35,282 nucleotides of DNA from the NCBI GenBank assembly GCA_045656145.1, contig JAZOQP010000004.1, positions 1 through 35,282 on the forward strand, written 5' to 3'. Position numbers and translations under genes: made by a program. Below the pieces are notes generated by a model. The model saw only the letters and a list, made by a program, of their open reading frames with translations, did no database searches and was not told the origin of the DNA. This DNA is from SIG565 sp045656145. GTDB taxonomy: Bacteria > Bacillota > Clostridia > Oscillospirales > Acutalibacteraceae. Shown piece after piece: positions 32,194 through 35,282 of the stretch (within the stretch, counting starts at the first letter, position 1; every line of letters starts with the position of its first letter).

Positions 32194-32964
32194 GTGTCAT
32201 ATCAAAACAAAAGAATTTTATTTATGGGCGATAGCATTACCGAACTTGGTATGGGAGAAAGAGGTTGGGTAAAATATTTTAGCGAGATAATTAAACCCTC
32301 TTTTACCGTTAATACCGCAGTTATTTCGGCAATTTGGAATGATGTTCCAGGAACCATCTATAATGGTAATCCTATTTGGAAATACCATCCGGGCGGCGAT
32401 GATACTCATAATACTATTGGAAATCAGGTGGAAAAAATCTTGCGCGGCAAGGATAAATTTCATCCGAATTATTCTTTTGTCGCCGATTATGAAGATTTTG
32501 ATTATATTTTTATTGCCGCAGGAATCAACAGTTATGATGAAACTCAAAAATTCGATGATGTAGATGCAGTTAATCGTCAGTTTTATAGAGAAAATGGCGA
32601 AGTTCTTCCGTTAGATGAAGTTGATAGAAAAACTTGGGCGGGTGCTGTGAGATATACTTACGAAAGCCTTCGCCGAATCTATCCAAATGCTAAAATTTTC
32701 ATTTGTGCTCCAACACAAATTGGTGGCGATAATAGTGTCTATAATAAGGTTCGCGAAAGAGGAATTCTTTTAAAACTAATTTGTGAGAGGATTTCAGATG
32801 TTACATTTGTTAATACCTTTGAGTGTGGTATTTGCAGTTTATTTGAAACCCGTGAGCAAAATGGACGTGATTTAATTGATGGCTTACATCCAAATGTTAA
32901 TGGCGCAAAGAAAATAGGCGAGTATAATGCTCGTGCATTAATATTAAGTGAAATGATTAATTAA
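32194..32964 (+). CDS. SGNH/GDSL hydrolase, tandem copy 1 (Ser in place of oxyanion Gly)
   Basis: A 256-residue cytoplasmic protein (no signal peptide) of the SGNH hydrolase superfamily, members of which are esterases, lipases or carbohydrate deacetylases. Block I is GDSIT (S14), block III GIN (G110, N112) and block V DGLHPN (D229, H232). Block II reads NTAVIS, with S45 where copy 2 has G45 (NTAVIG) and where SGNH enzymes place the oxyanion-hole Gly, so activity may be reduced. It is about four-fifths identical to the next protein. The start GTG 32194 gives a beginning that aligns with copy 2, although its ribosome binding site is poor (AAGGAAG is 17 bases away). Confidence 0.88.
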   Translation: MSYQNKRILFMGDSITELGMGERGWVKYFSEIIKPSFTVNTAVISAIWNDVPGTIYNGNPIWKYHPGGDDTHNTIGNQVEKILRGKDKFHPNYSFVADYEDFDYIFIAAGINSYDETQKFDDVDAVNRQFYRENGEVLPLDEVDRKTWAGAVRYTYESLRRIYPNAKIFICAPTQIGGDNSVYNKVRERGILLKLICERISDVTFVNTFECGICSLFETREQNGRDLIDGLHPNVNGAKKIGEYNARALILSEMIN

Positions 32965-32979
32965 AAAGGAGTATTAATT

Positions 32980-33753
32980 ATGAGTTATAAAAACAAAAGA
33001 ATTTTATTTATGGGCGATAGTATTACCGAACTCGGCGAAGGAGAGAGAGGTTGGGTTAAATATTTCAATGAAATTATAGAGCCTTCATTTACCGCTAATA
33101 CTGCAGTAATTGGCGCGAAATGGAATGATATTCCTGAAACAGTTTATGATGGTAATCCAATTTGGGTAGGACATCCCGGTGGAGATGACCACCATAACGT
33201 AATCGGTAATCAGGTTGAAAAACTTTTAAGAGGTAAAGATAAAACCCATCCTAATTATTCTTATGTCGCCGATTATGAAGATTTTGATTATATTTTTATT
33301 GCTGCCGGCACCAATAATTATGATTTTTCTCAAAAATATGATGATGTAGATGCAGTTAATCGTCAGTTTTATAGAGAAAACGGCGAGGTTCTTCCTTTAG
33401 AAGAGGTTAATAGAAGAACTTGGGCAGGTGCTGTAAGATACACTTATGAAAAACTTCGCGGTATGTATCCAAACGCTAAAATTTTCATTTGCGCTCCTGT
33501 TCAAGCTGCTGAGGATAGCCGTGATTTTAAAGAAATTCGCGAAAGAGGAATTCTTTTAAAAATAATTTGTGAAAGAATTTCGGATGTTACTTTTGTTAAT
33601 ACCTTTGAGTGCGGCATTTGCGGATTGTATGAGGCTTGGCAAAAGAGTGGCCGAGATTTAGTTGATGGATTGCATCCTAATGCCAATGGTGCTAAAAAAA
33701 TAGGAGAGTATAATGCTCGCGCTTTAATTTTAAGCGAGATACATAAGGGTTAA
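32980..33753 (+). CDS. SGNH/GDSL hydrolase, tandem copy 2
   Basis: A 257-residue paralogue of the preceding protein, alignable end to end without large gaps. All four SGNH blocks are present: GDSIT (S14), block II NTAVIG (G45), block III GTN (G110, N112) and block V DGLHPN (D229, H232). Both copies share an unusual conserved insert region with HPGGDDxHNxIGNQVEK and NRQFYRENGEVLPL, which may shape the substrate pocket. The substrate is unknown; the neighbours upstream are peptidoglycan enzymes, but the lack of a signal peptide argues for a cytoplasmic role. The ATG follows AAAAGGAGTATTAATT, a much better site than that of copy 1. It is followed by radA after one base. Confidence 0.92.
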   Translation: MSYKNKRILFMGDSITELGEGERGWVKYFNEIIEPSFTANTAVIGAKWNDIPETVYDGNPIWVGHPGGDDHHNVIGNQVEKLLRGKDKTHPNYSYVADYEDFDYIFIAAGTNNYDFSQKYDDVDAVNRQFYRENGEVLPLEEVNRRTWAGAVRYTYEKLRGMYPNAKIFICAPVQAAEDSRDFKEIRERGILLKIICERISDVTFVNTFECGICGLYEAWQKSGRDLVDGLHPNANGAKKIGEYNARALILSEIHKG

Positions 33754-33754
33754 T

Positions 33755-35110
33755 ATGGCTAAAAATAAAACAGCTTTTATTTGTTCTACTTGTGGTTATC
33801 AAAGTGTTAAATGGTCAGGTAAATGTCCAAATTGTAATGAATGGAACACACTTGAAGAACAAATTATAATAGAAAATTCTAAAAAGAATTCTTTAGGCGC
33901 TTTAAAAACTAATATTTCTGCTACAACACTTAATGAAATTAATATTGTTGATGAACATCGCTATATCACAGGAATTTCGGAATTTGATAGAGTTCTCGGT
34001 GGAGGAATTGTTAAAGGTTCAGTTGTCCTTTTAGGCGGCGACCCGGGTATTGGTAAATCAACAATTCTTTTGCAGGTATGTAATTCTCTTAAAGGTTTAA
34101 ATATTTTATATATTTCAGGCGAGGAATCTCCTGTTCAAATTAAATTGCGCGCTAATCGTTTAGGCGTTGTTAATGAGAAATTATCGATTATGGGGCATAC
34201 CGATACCGAAGAGGTTTGTGAATATATAAAAATTCATAAACCTGATATCGTGATGATAGACTCTATCCAAACCATGAGCGTTAGTGAATTGACGGCTATG
34301 TCGGGCAGTATTGTTCAGGTGCGCGAGTCTGCAAAACTTTTACTAAATGTTGCTAAAAGCCTTGATATTCCAATTTTCCTAGTTGGTCATGTAAACAAAG
34401 GCGGCGATATTGCGGGTCCTAAAATTTTAGAACACATTGTTGATACAGTTCTTTATTTTGAGGGCGATAAAAATCAGTCGTACCGAATTTTAAGGGCTAA
34501 TAAAAACCGTTTTGGTTCAACTAATGAAATAGGAGTATTTGAGATGCTTGAAAATGGTTTGCACGGCGTTGAGAATCCTTCCATGACACTTTTATCGGGT
34601 AGGATAGGAAATGTTTCAGGAAGCACTATTACCTGCGTTATGGAAGGCAGCCGACCAATTTTAGCAGAAGTTCAAGGACTTGTTTCTTCAACAGGCTTTG
34701 GTAATCCAAGAAGAATGTCGGCAGGATTTGATTTTAATAGATTAAATCTTTTGTTGGCGGTTCTCGAAAAGCGTGAAGGCCTTTATTTTTCTAATCTTGA
34801 TGTTTATACCAATATTATTGGTGGACTTAGAATTGATGAGCCGGGAGCAGATTTAGCCGTTGCTATGTCATTAGTTTCAGCACTTCGAGATATTCCAATT
34901 GATGAAGATACGGTCGTCTTCGGTGAGATTGGTTTATCGGGTGAGATTCGAGCAGTAAACAGAATAAATGAACGATTAGTTGAAGCCTCAAGGCTTGGAT
35001 TCAAAAAATGCATTATACCAAAAAGTTGTTTAAAATTGAATATAAATTCATTGCCAATTGAAATAATTGGTGTGAAAAATTTAAAAGAAGCATTATCTTT
35101 GATTAAATAA
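33755..35110 (+). CDS. radA: DNA repair protein RadA
   Basis: A 451-residue RecA-related branch-migration ATPase. It has an N-terminal C4 zinc finger (C10, C13, C24, C27), a RecA-like core with Walker A GGDPGIGKST (K101), the RadA-specific KNRFG motif (K250-G254) and a C-terminal Lon-protease-like domain (about 290-451), including EPGADLAVAMSLVSALRD and GEIGLSGEIRAVNRINER. The length is standard. It begins one base after the SGNH stop, with the site AAGGGTTAAT inside the upstream gene end. In many Firmicutes disA follows; here a terminator and a minus-strand gene follow. Confidence 0.97.
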   Translation: MAKNKTAFICSTCGYQSVKWSGKCPNCNEWNTLEEQIIIENSKKNSLGALKTNISATTLNEINIVDEHRYITGISEFDRVLGGGIVKGSVVLLGGDPGIGKSTILLQVCNSLKGLNILYISGEESPVQIKLRANRLGVVNEKLSIMGHTDTEEVCEYIKIHKPDIVMIDSIQTMSVSELTAMSGSIVQVRESAKLLLNVAKSLDIPIFLVGHVNKGGDIAGPKILEHIVDTVLYFEGDKNQSYRILRANKNRFGSTNEIGVFEMLENGLHGVENPSMTLLSGRIGNVSGSTITCVMEGSRPILAEVQGLVSSTGFGNPRRMSAGFDFNRLNLLLAVLEKREGLYFSNLDVYTNIIGGLRIDEPGADLAVAMSLVSALRDIPIDEDTVVFGEIGLSGEIRAVNRINERLVEASRLGFKKCIIPKSCLKLNINSLPIEIIGVKNLKEALSLIK

Positions 35111-35148
35111 AAAAATTCCTAAGTGAAAATTTTCACATAGAAATTTTT
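35111..35148. terminator. Bidirectional terminator after radA
   Basis: A near-perfect 18-bp inverted repeat (35111-35128 and 35131-35148) with two mismatches, built around GTGAAAATTTTCAC and flanked by AAAAA on the left and TTTTT on the right. It lies right after the radA stop and just downstream of the stop of the minus-strand gene. Confidence 0.85.
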
Positions 35149-35153
35149 ATTAA

Positions 35154-35282
35154 CTATTTAGCGCGTTTCCTATAAAGAAATGTTGCAAATTTTAAAAGTT
35201 CATCAAGCGCGAAGAATATCGCAATCATTAATATTAGTTTTAAAATGCAATCGGCCGGCAACGCAGTTAAATCAAAGAGAGC
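35154..35282 (-). CDS. Partial C-terminus of an unrecognised membrane protein
   Basis: An open frame of 42 codons ending in TAG at 35154-35156 and running off the window edge. The visible end is a hydrophobic helix (CILKLILMIAIFFALDELL) followed by a basic tail (FLYRKRAK), as in a small membrane protein with a cytoplasmic C-terminus. It has no counterpart I can name. Support comes from the open frame to the edge, good amino-acid composition and the terminator placed just after its stop. Confidence 0.55.
   Translation of the reverse strand, partial: ALFDLTALPADCILKLILMIAIFFALDELLKFATFLYRKRAK

Overview
The window is AT-rich chromosomal DNA packed with short-spaced or overlapping genes. It looks like a low-GC Firmicute of the class Clostridia, possibly an uncultured gut Oscillospirales or Ruminococcaceae-like lineage. 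The reasons are the gene orders (nusB-xseA-xseB-ispA-dxs-tlyA-nadK-argR-recN; scpA-scpB-DUF2953-ytfJ-D,D-carboxypeptidase-rluB; a B12-binding-type radical SAM gene followed by a DUF2344 gene), the strong purine-rich ribosome binding sites with some TTG and GTG starts, and proteins typical of endospore formers (GerW/YtfJ, DacF-like, SpoIVFB-like, CwlD-like). I saw no phage, insertion sequence, CRISPR array or obvious foreign island. No intergenic stretch exceeds 300 bases. The taxonomic call is inference.

Layout. 7-1530 (minus): cardiolipin synthase. 1679-6735 (plus): M16 peptidase-like pair yfmF/yfmH, lgt, folD and an unrecognised membrane-anchored secreted protein. 6808-8052: HtrA-type protease, closed by a clear terminator. 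8149-13404: site-2-protease-like gene, scpA, scpB, DUF2953, ytfJ, a DacF-like carboxypeptidase, a 23S pseudouridine synthase and a small possible GNAT-like protein. 13471-13719: secG with its own promoter and terminator. 13809-14878 (minus): a DivIVA-like coiled-coil gene followed by an orphan class I fumarase/tartrate dehydratase beta subunit. 15042-24586: a ten-gene operon running nusB to tyrS. 24604-25029 (minus): an XRE regulator, divergent from tRNA-Thr(CGU) at 25103-25178. 25260-27113 (minus): a YgiQ-type radical SAM protein. 27228-35110 (plus): a SpoIVFB-like protease, the radical SAM/DUF2344 pair, a D,D-carboxypeptidase, a CwlD-like amidase, two tandem SGNH hydrolases and radA. The right edge cuts a minus-strand gene.

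How the genes work together. Most of the content is housekeeping: chromosome segregation (ScpAB), repair (XseAB, RecN, RadA), isoprenoid supply (Dxs, IspA), lipoprotein and phospholipid synthesis (Lgt, Cls), one-carbon metabolism (FolD), NADP supply (NadK), secretion (SecG), and translation or RNA modification (TyrS, tRNA-Thr, TlyA, RluB, NusB). A second theme is the envelope and spore: two carboxypeptidases, an amidase, two M50 proteases, HtrA and GerW.

No clearly new multi-gene system is visible. The most interesting loci are the tandem SGNH pair, where copy 1 has Ser in place of the oxyanion-hole Gly; the orphan fumarase beta subunit coupled to a DivIVA-like gene; the palindrome formed by the two divergent -35 boxes between the XRE regulator and tRNA-Thr; and the carboxypeptidase with an altered SxN motif. 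Roles given for families are established knowledge; functional links between neighbours are inference.
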